From contig CASEPH010000175.1 in assembly GCA_949289625.1 (NCBI GenBank), positions 1 through 11,104 of the forward strand: a stretch of DNA of 11,104 nt, written 5' to 3'. The position numbers and the translations under genes were made by a program. Each line of letters begins with the position of its first letter. The first letter of the stretch is position 1. Below are positions 1 to 5,582 of this stretch, in pieces. A model generated the notes under the pieces. It was not told where the DNA came from. It ran no database searches and was given only the letters and a program-made list of their open reading frames with translations. This DNA comes from an uncultured Clostridia bacterium. Lineage in GTDB: Bacteria; Bacillota_A; Clostridia; Oscillospirales; Oscillospiraceae.

Positions 1-2
1 AT

Positions 3-31
3 AATAACATTTGTTATTGATGCTGTCAATA
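3..31. repeat. Overlapping small palindromes at left edge
   Basis: AATAACA (3-9) and TGTTATT (12-18) form a perfect 16-bp palindrome with a 2-bp centre. A second inverted repeat, TATTGA (15-20) and TCAATA (26-31) around a 5-nt centre, overlaps its right arm. Either could be an operator or the remains of a control region for the gene at 127, but the site is AT-rich and sits at the window edge. A chance origin cannot be excluded. Confidence 0.35.
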
Positions 32-59
32 CCTGGAGGGAAGTTTTTCAAAAAATGCC

Positions 60-88
60 TTGCATCCGGGGAACGGAACGCTTATACT
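60..88 (+). promoter_or_regulatory. Candidate sigma-A promoter for the DUF4317-like gene
   Basis: TATACT (83-88) matches the -10 consensus at 5 of 6 positions. TTGCAT (60-65) lies exactly 17 nt upstream but matches the -35 consensus only in TTG. Transcription would begin near 95, after the upstream in-frame ATG at 55 and before the ribosome binding site at 113-118, which agrees with a start at 127. The weak -35 keeps this tentative. Confidence 0.35.
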
Positions 89-126
89 TTTGTGTGCGGA
101 AATTCTCTTTGGAAAGGACCTATGCT

Positions 127-1398
127 ATGAATATCTCAAAACGCGATGTGCTGGAATTGCGCCGCAGGATGACCAAAAAGGGCTGTACCTTCACCCGTCT
201 GTGCGGCTGCTATGTGGACGGCAATAAAAATGTGGTGCTGAAATTCTCTCAACCTTTTTCGGATTTGGAGGAGGAAGAGTTCTATAAATATCTGGAGATC
301 GCCAAAAAGACCCTGTCCGGTTCTCTGGGAAACAATCTGCTGGAGCTGAATTTTCAGCGGGGCGAGACGGCCAACGAGCGGCAGCAGTATCTTTATGCCC
401 TGAAGGCCAGTAAGATGACCAACCCGGAGCTGCTGGATCGACTCTATGAGCAGATCATTGAGAACTATAACTGCGCTGGGAACTATCTGATTTTGGTGTT
501 CCACGACGTCTATGATGTGGTGGCCCGATCCAGCGACCGGAAGCGGCTGGACGAATCCAGCGAAACCTATGAATATATGATCGTGTCCATCTGTCCTGTG
601 GACTTTTCCAAGCCGGGCCTCAGCTACCGGGAGGAGGAAAACCGCATCGGCGTCAGCGACCGGAGCTGGATCGTGGGAGCGCCGGAGATTGGCTTTACAT
701 ATCCGGCCTTTGCTGACCATGGGGCGGATTCCAGCGCCATTATGTACTATGTCAAGACCGGGAAGGATTCCCACGGGGAGATCATTCAGGATGTGCTGCT
801 CTGCGAGGCTCAGCGGACGGCGGGAGAGGAGAAGGCGGCGTTCCAGGAGGTCATTCAGGATGCCTTCGAGGATCCCCAGCAGGGACAGAGCGTATTTTTA
901 AAGGTGCAGCGGCAGCTCAGTGAGCTGACCATGCCGGAGCCGGGAGAGGAGGAGGCCCCTCCGATGCCCCTGACCAAGGCGGTGATGGAGGACGTGCTGA
1001 CCCAGGCGGACATTCCGGAGGAGGCTCGGGACATCATCCAGGAGGCCTTCCAGGACCGGTTCGGTGAACTGCCGCCCCAGGCCCAGAATGTGGTGGATCA
1101 GAAGCTGGTGGAGGAGAGTGTCCAGCGGCTCCGGACCCTGGAGCTGGAGGAACAGGTGACGGATTTGAAGGAGCAGCTGGTGACCCGATCCCAGGAACTC
1201 AGCGAGGCCAAAACTGCCGTCCAGGCGGCCTTGGCGGCCAATCCGGAGGGGGGCGAGGACGTGGCCATCTCCCTGCGGGTGACGCCTCAGAAGGCGGGGC
1301 AGATCCACGCCCAGATGATCGGTGGGGTGAAGTATCTGGTGGTACCTCTGGAGCAGGGGGAATCCACCCAGATCAACGGTGTGCCTACGGATTTTTAA
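127..1398 (+). CDS. DUF4317-like protein of unknown function
   Basis: This 423-residue soluble protein looks like the DUF4317 family, which is widespread in Clostridia and has no assigned function. The resemblance rests on its N-terminal block (LRRRMTKKGC, then TRLCGCYVDG, residues 11-32) and a C-terminal block with KYLVVPLEQG and INGV (402-418). Three cysteines cluster at C20, C26 and C28. An acidic, helix-rich middle contains two similar short segments, VIQDAFED (242-249) and IIQEAFQD (303-310). Residues about 325-370 are charged and heptad-like, suggesting a coiled coil. There is no signal peptide or membrane segment, so it should be cytosolic. I chose ATG 127 rather than the in-frame ATG at 55 because AAAGGA (113-118) lies 8 nt upstream and because the family-like sequence begins there; the 24 extra residues look like untranslated leader. 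The gene stands alone between its own candidate promoter and a strong terminator. The family call is from memory of the motifs; the reading frame itself is secure. Confidence 0.8.
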   Translation: MNISKRDVLELRRRMTKKGCTFTRLCGCYVDGNKNVVLKFSQPFSDLEEEEFYKYLEIAKKTLSGSLGNNLLELNFQRGETANERQQYLYALKASKMTNPELLDRLYEQIIENYNCAGNYLILVFHDVYDVVARSSDRKRLDESSETYEYMIVSICPVDFSKPGLSYREEENRIGVSDRSWIVGAPEIGFTYPAFADHGADSSAIMYYVKTGKDSHGEIIQDVLLCEAQRTAGEEKAAFQEVIQDAFEDPQQGQSVFLKVQRQLSELTMPEPGEEEAPPMPLTKAVMEDVLTQADIPEEARDIIQEAFQDRFGELPPQAQNVVDQKLVEESVQRLRTLELEEQVTDLKEQLVTRSQELSEAKTAVQAALAANPEGGEDVAISLRVTPQKAGQIHAQMIGGVKYLVVPLEQGESTQINGVPTDF

Positions 1399-1433
1399 CA
1401 CCTTTGCAGGGAATATACTTTTGAAAAGCTCTG

Positions 1434-1460
1434 AAGCGTGGCCTACGGGTCACGCTTTTT
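1434..1460 (+). terminator. Intrinsic terminator after the DUF4317-like gene
   Basis: AAGCGTGGCC (1434-1443) pairs with GGTCACGCTT (1448-1457), a 10-bp stem with one G-U pair. The loop is TACG, so the closing arrangement is C(UACG)G, one of the unusually stable UNCG tetraloops. The stem runs into a T tract (1456-1460). It lies 36 nt after the stop codon, as expected for a rho-independent terminator, and separates this gene from the next transcription unit. Confidence 0.85.
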
Positions 1461-1500
1461 GCGATCTTGTATAAAAATATTTGGAAATTTTGGTAGAAAT

Positions 1501-1520
1501 GCGACTTTACAACTGGTCGC
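1501..1520. promoter_or_regulatory. Inverted repeat straddling a -35 box, possible operator
   Basis: GCGAC (1501-1505) and GTCGC (1516-1520) are exact inverted copies around a 10-nt centre that contains the whole -35 hexamer TTTACA (1506-1511). The arms are GC-rich in an otherwise AT-rich stretch. A dimeric repressor bound here would block RNA polymerase. The arms are short, so this is a suggestion only. Confidence 0.35.
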
Positions 1521-1534
1521 GTTCATGGTATATT
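1506..1534 (+). promoter_or_regulatory. Extended -10 promoter for the membrane-protein gene
   Basis: TTTACA (1506-1511, 5 of 6 consensus) and TATATT (1529-1534, 5 of 6) are separated by the ideal 17 nt. The -10 is preceded by TGG (1526-1528), giving the TGn extension typical of strong Gram-positive promoters. Transcription should begin near 1541, giving a leader of about 60 nt before the GTG at 1602. TATAAT at 1550-1555 has no suitably spaced -35 and was not preferred. Confidence 0.65.
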
Positions 1535-1587
1535 GCATTTAAGGTGAAATATAATTTACATATAGGTAATGAGAAATAACGTATAGA

Positions 1588-1594
1588 GGGGAGG
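1588..1594 (+). promoter_or_regulatory. Ribosome binding site that fixes a GTG start
   Basis: GGGGAGG lies 7 nt before GTG 1602. The next in-frame ATG comes only at residue 68, inside the protein body, so the GTG must be the start. Confidence 0.85.
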
Positions 1595-1601
1595 AAAAGT
1601 C

Positions 1602-2468
1602 GTGAAAGAGAAGAAACTAAAACTTCCTATTGGGTATATCTGGCTGCTGTGCAGTATAGTGATCCTTGCGGCAGTGGTGGGGACATATACCTATCGGGAA
1701 AATCAAGTGGTACAGAATTTTCACCATCAGGAATATGCAGACTTGCCCAATACCAAGGATCAGGGAAGGTTCCGGCGCTTTTTGGAAGATCTGGGCGTAT
1801 ACATGACGCCTCCGGCAACAGAAGGAAAAACCCTGACCTTTACTTCTCCCATGGCCTTTCAGGTTCAAGAACGGTTCAACAAGGAGTCCAAAATACCGAT
1901 TGGCACAGAATTGTCCTGCGATTTTATCTCCTGGTCTGGAAACAAAAGCAGCCAGCGAAGTCTCCAACTCACCTGGAATGGCAAAACCAAGGATGTAACC
2001 GTGTCCCCCAGGGTGGCAGCAAAGCTCTATGTGGCTGCCCTGGAACAGAACGGACTGGAAACGCAATTTCAGGCGGATACTGGAGAACGACTCACCTACG
2101 GCAATGCCAGGGAGGCCCTGCGCAGTCTGGATCGTCAGATTTATGAAATGGGAATCTATATGCCCGGGGATTACCCTTATGACCGGTCCTTTTTCCGGTC
2201 CATGTCCCTGCTGCTGGGCGGGTCAGCACCACTGGCGCTGATCGTTCTGATTCTGTTGGGCGGTGAGTTGACGGAATATCTCCGGTACCGAGCCTGGCTG
2301 ACGGACAATAACCGGGAAAACAGCCAGCGATGGCGGAAGATCCAGGGGAATTTGCCCCAGTTTGTGAGTCTTGCCAACAACAGTGACGGGGGAAAACCAA
2401 AGCTGGTATATCGACCAGGTACGATTCAACGGCTGAAACGGCTGTTCTCCACATCGGTAGAAAAATGA
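1602..2468 (+). CDS. Unrecognised two-pass membrane protein
   Basis: I do not recognise this 288-residue protein. A lysine-rich N-terminus (KEKKLK) is followed by a hydrophobic segment at about residues 10-29, then a polar region of about 170 residues, a second hydrophobic segment at about 202-222 (rich in L, I, V and G), and a basic, arginine-rich tail of about 65 residues. By the positive-inside rule both ends are cytoplasmic and residues 30-198 face outside. The first segment has no clear signal-peptidase site, so it is probably an anchor. Two short segments echo each other: DLGVYM (63-68) and EMGIYM (182-187). The gene starts at GTG with a strong ribosome binding site, has its own promoter, and is separated from both neighbours by hairpins, so it is a single-gene unit. 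A sampled stretch is about half GC, lower than the fatty-acid operon downstream. The layout would fit a sensor, a cell-envelope scaffold or a secretion accessory, but nothing in the sequence chooses among these. Confidence 0.8.
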   Translation: MKEKKLKLPIGYIWLLCSIVILAAVVGTYTYRENQVVQNFHHQEYADLPNTKDQGRFRRFLEDLGVYMTPPATEGKTLTFTSPMAFQVQERFNKESKIPIGTELSCDFISWSGNKSSQRSLQLTWNGKTKDVTVSPRVAAKLYVAALEQNGLETQFQADTGERLTYGNAREALRSLDRQIYEMGIYMPGDYPYDRSFFRSMSLLLGGSAPLALIVLILLGGELTEYLRYRAWLTDNNRENSQRWRKIQGNLPQFVSLANNSDGGKPKLVYRPGTIQRLKRLFSTSVEK

Positions 2469-2503
2469 TATATCCATATTGCCAATTCTCCTTTTCCATA
2501 TAG

Positions 2504-2549
2504 GACATGGCCCCGAGACTATTTTGGTCTTGGGGCCATGTCTCTGTTT
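2504..2549 (+). terminator. Long hairpin, probable intrinsic terminator
   Basis: Positions 2505-2519 (ACATGGCCCCGAGAC) pair with 2527-2541 (GTCTTGGGGCCATGT), a 15-bp stem with one G-U pair and a 7-nt loop. G2504-C2542 extends it by one pair. The following sequence (2542-2549) is T-rich but broken by C and G, so the tail is weaker than that of the terminator at 1434. It lies about 36 nt after the stop of the membrane-protein gene and about 50 nt before the next promoter, the right place to insulate the fatty-acid operon. Confidence 0.75.
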
Positions 2550-2570
2550 GAAAGGCCATCTGCAAATGCC

Positions 2571-2594
2571 GAAAAATTTTGCGAAATATTTTTC
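2571..2594. promoter_or_regulatory. AT-rich inverted repeat abutting the -35 of the acpP promoter
   Basis: GAAAAAT (2571-2577) is the exact inverse of ATTTTTC (2588-2594). The pairing continues inward as TTT/AAA around GCG if T2587 is skipped. The repeat ends at the base before the -35 hexamer. It could be an UP element for the alpha subunit of RNA polymerase, a regulator site, or simply AT-rich promoter DNA. Confidence 0.35.
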
Positions 2595-2622
2595 TTGACA
2601 ATAGGAAATTTGTGACTATAAT
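2595..2622 (+). promoter_or_regulatory. Consensus sigma-A promoter of the fatty-acid synthesis operon
   Basis: TTGACA (2595-2600) and TATAAT (2617-2622) both match the consensus at all six positions and are separated by 16 nt. AT-rich DNA lies directly upstream. Transcription should begin near 2629-2631, leaving a leader of about 55 nt before acpP. It is the only strong promoter I find in front of the ten-gene block, so it probably drives all of it. A promoter this close to consensus usually implies control by a repressor, which fits the palindromes just downstream. Confidence 0.85.
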
Positions 2623-2629
2623 TAGGTTC

Positions 2630-2671
2630 AGTTATTTAACTAAAATATTTTAACTAAAAATTTTGAGTTAA
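2630..2671. promoter_or_regulatory. Candidate operator array, AGTTA/TAACT half-sites
   Basis: Four copies of the pentamer AGTTA or its inverse TAACT occur in 41 bp: 2630-2634 (forward), 2637-2641 (inverse), 2651-2655 (inverse) and 2666-2670 (forward). They build a perfect 12-bp palindrome AGTTATTTAACT (2630-2641) and a 22-bp near-perfect palindrome (2650-2671, arms TTAACT and AGTTAA, one mismatched pair). In addition, TTTAACTAAAA repeats exactly at 2635-2645 and 2649-2659, 14 bp apart. The array covers roughly +1 to +41 and its last half-site shares two A bases with the ribosome binding site of acpP. Firmicute fatty-acid operons are commonly repressed by FabT (MarR family) or FapR at such places. 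I cannot assign this motif to either, and no regulator gene is in the window. Confidence 0.6.
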
Positions 2672-2683
2672 GGAGACGGTTTT

Positions 2684-2920
2684 ATGGAAATCACACTGGA
2701 TACGGTACGGGATATTATGGTCAGCACCCTCTGCTACGAGCCGGAGCAGATCCAGCTGGACACCAATCTGTTTGAAACCCTGGAGATGGATTCCCTGGAG
2801 GCGGTGGAGCTTTCTCTGGCCCTGGAGGATGCCTTGGGCGTTGGAATCGCTGACGGTGATATGGAAAACATCAAGACGGTGGGGGATATTGTGAACTATC
2901 TCCAGGCCCACAAGGCGTAA
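2684..2920 (+). CDS. acpP: Acyl carrier protein
   Basis: This 78-residue acidic protein is the carrier that holds growing acyl chains as thioesters on a phosphopantetheine arm. The attachment site is Ser37 in EMDSLEAVEL, the DSL motif at the start of helix II, and the length is standard for bacterial ACP (75-80). Helix I (about 3-16) and the C-terminal helix (TVGDIVNYLQAH) follow the usual pattern. AAGGAG (2670-2675) lies 8 nt before the ATG. It is the first gene of the operon, so it is closest to the promoter, which suits the most abundant member of the pathway. I see no hairpin between it and accB, so any excess of ACP over the enzymes must come from translation or mRNA stability. The holo-ACP synthase that would modify it is not in the window. 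Confidence 0.96.
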   Translation: MEITLDTVRDIMVSTLCYEPEQIQLDTNLFETLEMDSLEAVELSLALEDALGVGIADGDMENIKTVGDIVNYLQAHKA

Positions 2921-2923
2921 GTC

Positions 2924-3334
2924 ATGGAACTCTCGGAACTCTATGGCTTGATGGACCGGTTTTCCCGCTCCGGCCTTACCAGCCTCCGCTGGCGGAAAAA
3001 GGATGAGGAGATCGAGCTTTCCCAGCAGCCTGCCGCCAGTGCGGCAGTGCCGGTCCTGCCGCAGAACCAAGCGCCGGAGGATACGGGAAAGTATATCAAA
3101 TCCCCTCTGGTAGGTACCTTTTATCAGGCGCCTGGTCCTGAGGAAGCCCCCTTTGTTACGGCGGGGCAGACGGTAAAGAAGGGGCAAACGCTGTGTATTA
3201 TTGAGGCCATGAAGATGATGAGTCAGATCCCGGCGGAAGCGGACTGTGTGATCGAAGAGGTGCTGGTATCCGATGGGGAGGCGGTGGGCTATGGCACGCC
3301 CCTGTTCCGACTTCGTGAGGCAGCATCATGTTAA
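2924..3334 (+). CDS. accB: Biotin carboxyl carrier protein of acetyl-CoA carboxylase
   Basis: The 136-residue biotin carrier shuttles carboxyl groups from AccC to the AccD/AccA carboxyltransferase. Biotin is attached at Lys97 in EAMKMMSQI, the expected EAMK motif in the C-terminal biotinyl domain (about 57-132). A thumb-like insertion (about 69-78, APGPEEAPFV) marks it as the acetyl-CoA carboxylase type rather than the carrier of other biotin enzymes. The N-terminal helix (ELSELYGLMDRFSRSGLTSL) matches the AccB family. The linker (about 33-55, rich in P, A and Q) is short, so the protein is smaller than the E. coli form (156). It starts 3 nt after the acpP stop with only a weak AAGG-type ribosome binding site, so translation probably depends on ribosomes finishing acpP. 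Confidence 0.95.
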   Translation: MELSELYGLMDRFSRSGLTSLRWRKKDEEIELSQQPAASAAVPVLPQNQAPEDTGKYIKSPLVGTFYQAPGPEEAPFVTAGQTVKKGQTLCIIEAMKMMSQIPAEADCVIEEVLVSDGEAVGYGTPLFRLREAASC

Positions 3335-4728
3335 AGCGGGTATTGATCGCCAACCGGGGCGAGATCGCTCTGCGGAGTATTCGGGCTTGTCGGGAGCTGG
3401 ACATTGAGACGGTGGCTGTCTATTCCCAGGCAGACGAAAATGCTCTCCATGCCCAGCTTGCCACCAAAAGCCTGTGCATTGGGCCGGCCAAGGCTGCCGA
3501 CAGCTACTTAAACCAGGATGCCATTTTATCTGCGGCGGTGGCCACGGGCTGCGACGGGCTGCATCCGGGCTATGGGTTCCTGTCCGAAAATCCGGAGTTC
3601 GCGGATCGCTGTGCAGCCGCGGGAATCCGATTTATCGGCCCCAGTGGCGACGTCATCCGGACCATGGGGGATAAAGCTGCCGCCAAAGCTTTGGCAAAAC
3701 AGGTCGGCGTTCCCGTGGTACCCGGGTCCGATGGAACCGTGGAGACGGTACAGGAGGCCATGGAGATCGCGGCGGCAGTGGGCTATCCGGTGCTGTTGAA
3801 GGCTTCGGCAGGGGGCGGCGGTCGGGGAATGCGGCAGGTGGAGGAACCTGCCCAACTGGAGGAAGCGTTTCATGAGGCCCAGAACGAGGCCATCTCCTGC
3901 TTTGGAGACGGCAGCATGTATCTGGAAAAGCTGATCCTCCACCCAAGACATATTGAGGTTCAGATCCTGGGGGATACCCAGGGTCATGTGGTCCATCTGG
4001 GGGAACGGGAATGTTCTCTCCAGCGCCGCAGGCAGAAGCTGATCGAGGAGGCCCCCTCCCGGGGAATTACCCCGGAACTTCGGGCAGAGATGGGGGAGAT
4101 GGCGGTCCGGCTGGCCAAGGCTGCCGGATATGTCAGTACCGGCACGGTGGAGTTTGTGCTATCTCCGGAAGGCCGGTATTATTTCATTGAGATGAACACC
4201 CGGATCCAGGTGGAACACCCTGTGACAGAATTGGTGACGGGGGTGGATCTGGTGAAAGAACAGCTGCGGATTGCTGCAGGGTTGCCTCTATCGGTGACCC
4301 AGGATCAGGTTCGAATCAAGGGCCATGCCCTGGAGTGCCGCATCAATGCTGAGGATCCGGAGCGGGATTTTTGCCCCTGCCCCGGCACTACGGAGTTTCT
4401 CCATCTACCCGGGGGACCGGGTATTCGGGTGGATTCGGCTCTGTATGCTGGCTGTCAGGTGCCCCCTTATTACGATTCCCTGGTGGCGAAGGTCCTTGCC
4501 TGGGGAGATACCCGGCTGGAGGCCATCCGCCGGATGCGTCGGGCTCTGGAGGAACTGATTATTGAGGGATATCCCACCAATGCGGCCCTCGATCATCTCA
4601 TCATGCACGACGTGGAATTTGTCAGCGGTCGGTATGACACCGGGTTTTTAGATCGCCGTCTCAAGGTTCTGATGGAGACGGAGCAGACCTGTGACCGGCT
4701 GCTGGGCGCCGGAAAGGAGCAGGCATGA
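3328..4728 (+). CDS. accC: Biotin carboxylase subunit of acetyl-CoA carboxylase
   Basis: This 466-residue ATP-grasp enzyme uses ATP and bicarbonate to carboxylate the biotin on AccB. The N-terminal domain opens with KRVLIANRGEIALR. The ATP-binding part has Lys116, Lys158 and the glycine-rich loop AGGGGRGM (161-168). The catalytic core shows Lys237, Glu275, Glu288, Asn290, Arg292, Gln294 and Glu296 (in FIEMNTRIQVEHPVTE) and Arg338 in ECRINAEDP. It is slightly longer than the E. coli protein (449) through a C-terminal tail. One oddity: the usual QRRHQK motif reads QRRRQK, with Arg235 where E. coli has His236, a residue near the nucleotide. The start overlaps the end of accB by 7 nt, with GTGAGG (3315-3320) as the ribosome binding site. 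Confidence 0.96.
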   Translation: MLKRVLIANRGEIALRSIRACRELDIETVAVYSQADENALHAQLATKSLCIGPAKAADSYLNQDAILSAAVATGCDGLHPGYGFLSENPEFADRCAAAGIRFIGPSGDVIRTMGDKAAAKALAKQVGVPVVPGSDGTVETVQEAMEIAAAVGYPVLLKASAGGGGRGMRQVEEPAQLEEAFHEAQNEAISCFGDGSMYLEKLILHPRHIEVQILGDTQGHVVHLGERECSLQRRRQKLIEEAPSRGITPELRAEMGEMAVRLAKAAGYVSTGTVEFVLSPEGRYYFIEMNTRIQVEHPVTELVTGVDLVKEQLRIAAGLPLSVTQDQVRIKGHALECRINAEDPERDFCPCPGTTEFLHLPGGPGIRVDSALYAGCQVPPYYDSLVAKVLAWGDTRLEAIRRMRRALEELIIEGYPTNAALDHLIMHDVEFVSGRYDTGFLDRRLKVLMETEQTCDRLLGAGKEQA

Positions 4729-5582
4729 ATAAATTCTTTGTGCAGCGTCGGGACCGGATGCTGGTCTATCAGGCCATGCGGGAAGGAAAGATTACTGCTA
4801 CGCGGAAGGGCATCTGTCCTCAGTGCGGCCAGGAGAGCAGCAGCCTAGCGTGGAGCGATGGGGCACAGGTCTGCCCCAAATGCGGCTACCATCGTCCCAT
4901 TGGTGCCTATTACAGGCTGTCTCTGCTGCTGGACCCGGACACCTTCCGGGAATTGAAGATTTCCCCGGTGTTGGAAGATCCACTGGAATTTCCCGGCTAT
5001 GAAGAGAAGCGAGCGCAGTGCCGGGAACGCACGGGCCTTCCAGACGCTGCGGTAGCGGCCCTGGGAAAGATCCAGGGCAATGAGGCCGTGTTCGTGGTGC
5101 TGGACAGCCGGTTCCTCATGGGCAGTATGGGAACAGCGGTAGGAGAAAAGGTGACGCTGGCTGCGGAATATGCGGAAAAGCATAAACTGCCCCTGGTGAT
5201 TTTTTCTGCCAGCGGTGGGGCCAGAATGCAGGAGGGGATTTTTTCTCTGATGCAGATGGCCAAAACCGCCGGCGCCATTGCCCAGTTTCAAAAAAAGGGT
5301 GGGCTGTTTATCTCGTGCCTGACCCACCCCACCACCGGCGGTGTGACCGCCAGCTTTGCCTCTTTGGGAGATATTATGCTGGCCGAACCGGGAGCGCTCA
5401 TCGGCTTTGCCGGCCCGAGGGTGATCGAGCAGACTATCGGCGAAACGCTGCCGGAGGGTTTTCAGCGGTCGGAATTTCTGCTGGAGCACGGGTTCCTGGA
5501 TCAGATCGTACCCCGGGGGCAGTGGCGGCAGGTGCTGACGCGGTTGCTGGAACTCCATGAGAGAAGGGGGCGGAGCCAATGA
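4725..5582 (+). CDS. accD: Acetyl-CoA carboxylase carboxyltransferase beta subunit
   Basis: Together with AccA, this 285-residue subunit transfers the carboxyl group from biotin to acetyl-CoA, giving malonyl-CoA. The N-terminal zinc ribbon has Cys31, Cys34, Cys50 and Cys53, with the same X2, X15, X2 spacing as in E. coli AccD. The crotonase-like core carries FSASGGARMQEGIFSL (166-181) and HPTTGGVTASFASLGD, then AEPGALIGFAGPRVIEQT, the acyl-CoA and oxyanion region of the family. The length is normal for Firmicutes. It overlaps accC by 4 nt (ATGA) and is preceded by AAAGGAG (4713-4719). Being directly followed by accA suits the fixed pairing of the two subunits in the complex. Confidence 0.96.
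   Translation: MNKFFVQRRDRMLVYQAMREGKITATRKGICPQCGQESSSLAWSDGAQVCPKCGYHRPIGAYYRLSLLLDPDTFRELKISPVLEDPLEFPGYEEKRAQCRERTGLPDAAVAALGKIQGNEAVFVVLDSRFLMGSMGTAVGEKVTLAAEYAEKHKLPLVIFSASGGARMQEGIFSLMQMAKTAGAIAQFQKKGGLFISCLTHPTTGGVTASFASLGDIMLAEPGALIGFAGPRVIEQTIGETLPEGFQRSEFLLEHGFLDQIVPRGQWRQVLTRLLELHERRGRSQ

Noticed and set aside
55..126. Upstream ATG adding 24 residues to the DUF4317-like protein
   Set aside because: The purine-rich site before it is about 15 nt away, the candidate promoter lies downstream of it, and the added residues do not look like the family start.
1533..1555. TTGCAT and TATAAT as an alternative promoter for the membrane-protein gene
   Set aside because: The boxes are only 11 nt apart, too close for sigma-A; TTTACA-17-TATATT with the TGn extension fits better.
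2635..2659. Tandem repeats upstream of acpP as a start of a CRISPR array or mobile-element end
   Set aside because: There are only two short copies with no spacer pattern, no transposase gene is nearby, and the promoter setting explains them better as an operator.
4845..5579. Minus-strand open frame of 244 codons opposite accD
   Set aside because: It is antisense to a gene with an intact zinc ribbon and carboxyltransferase core, has no ribosome binding site I can see, and resembles no known protein.
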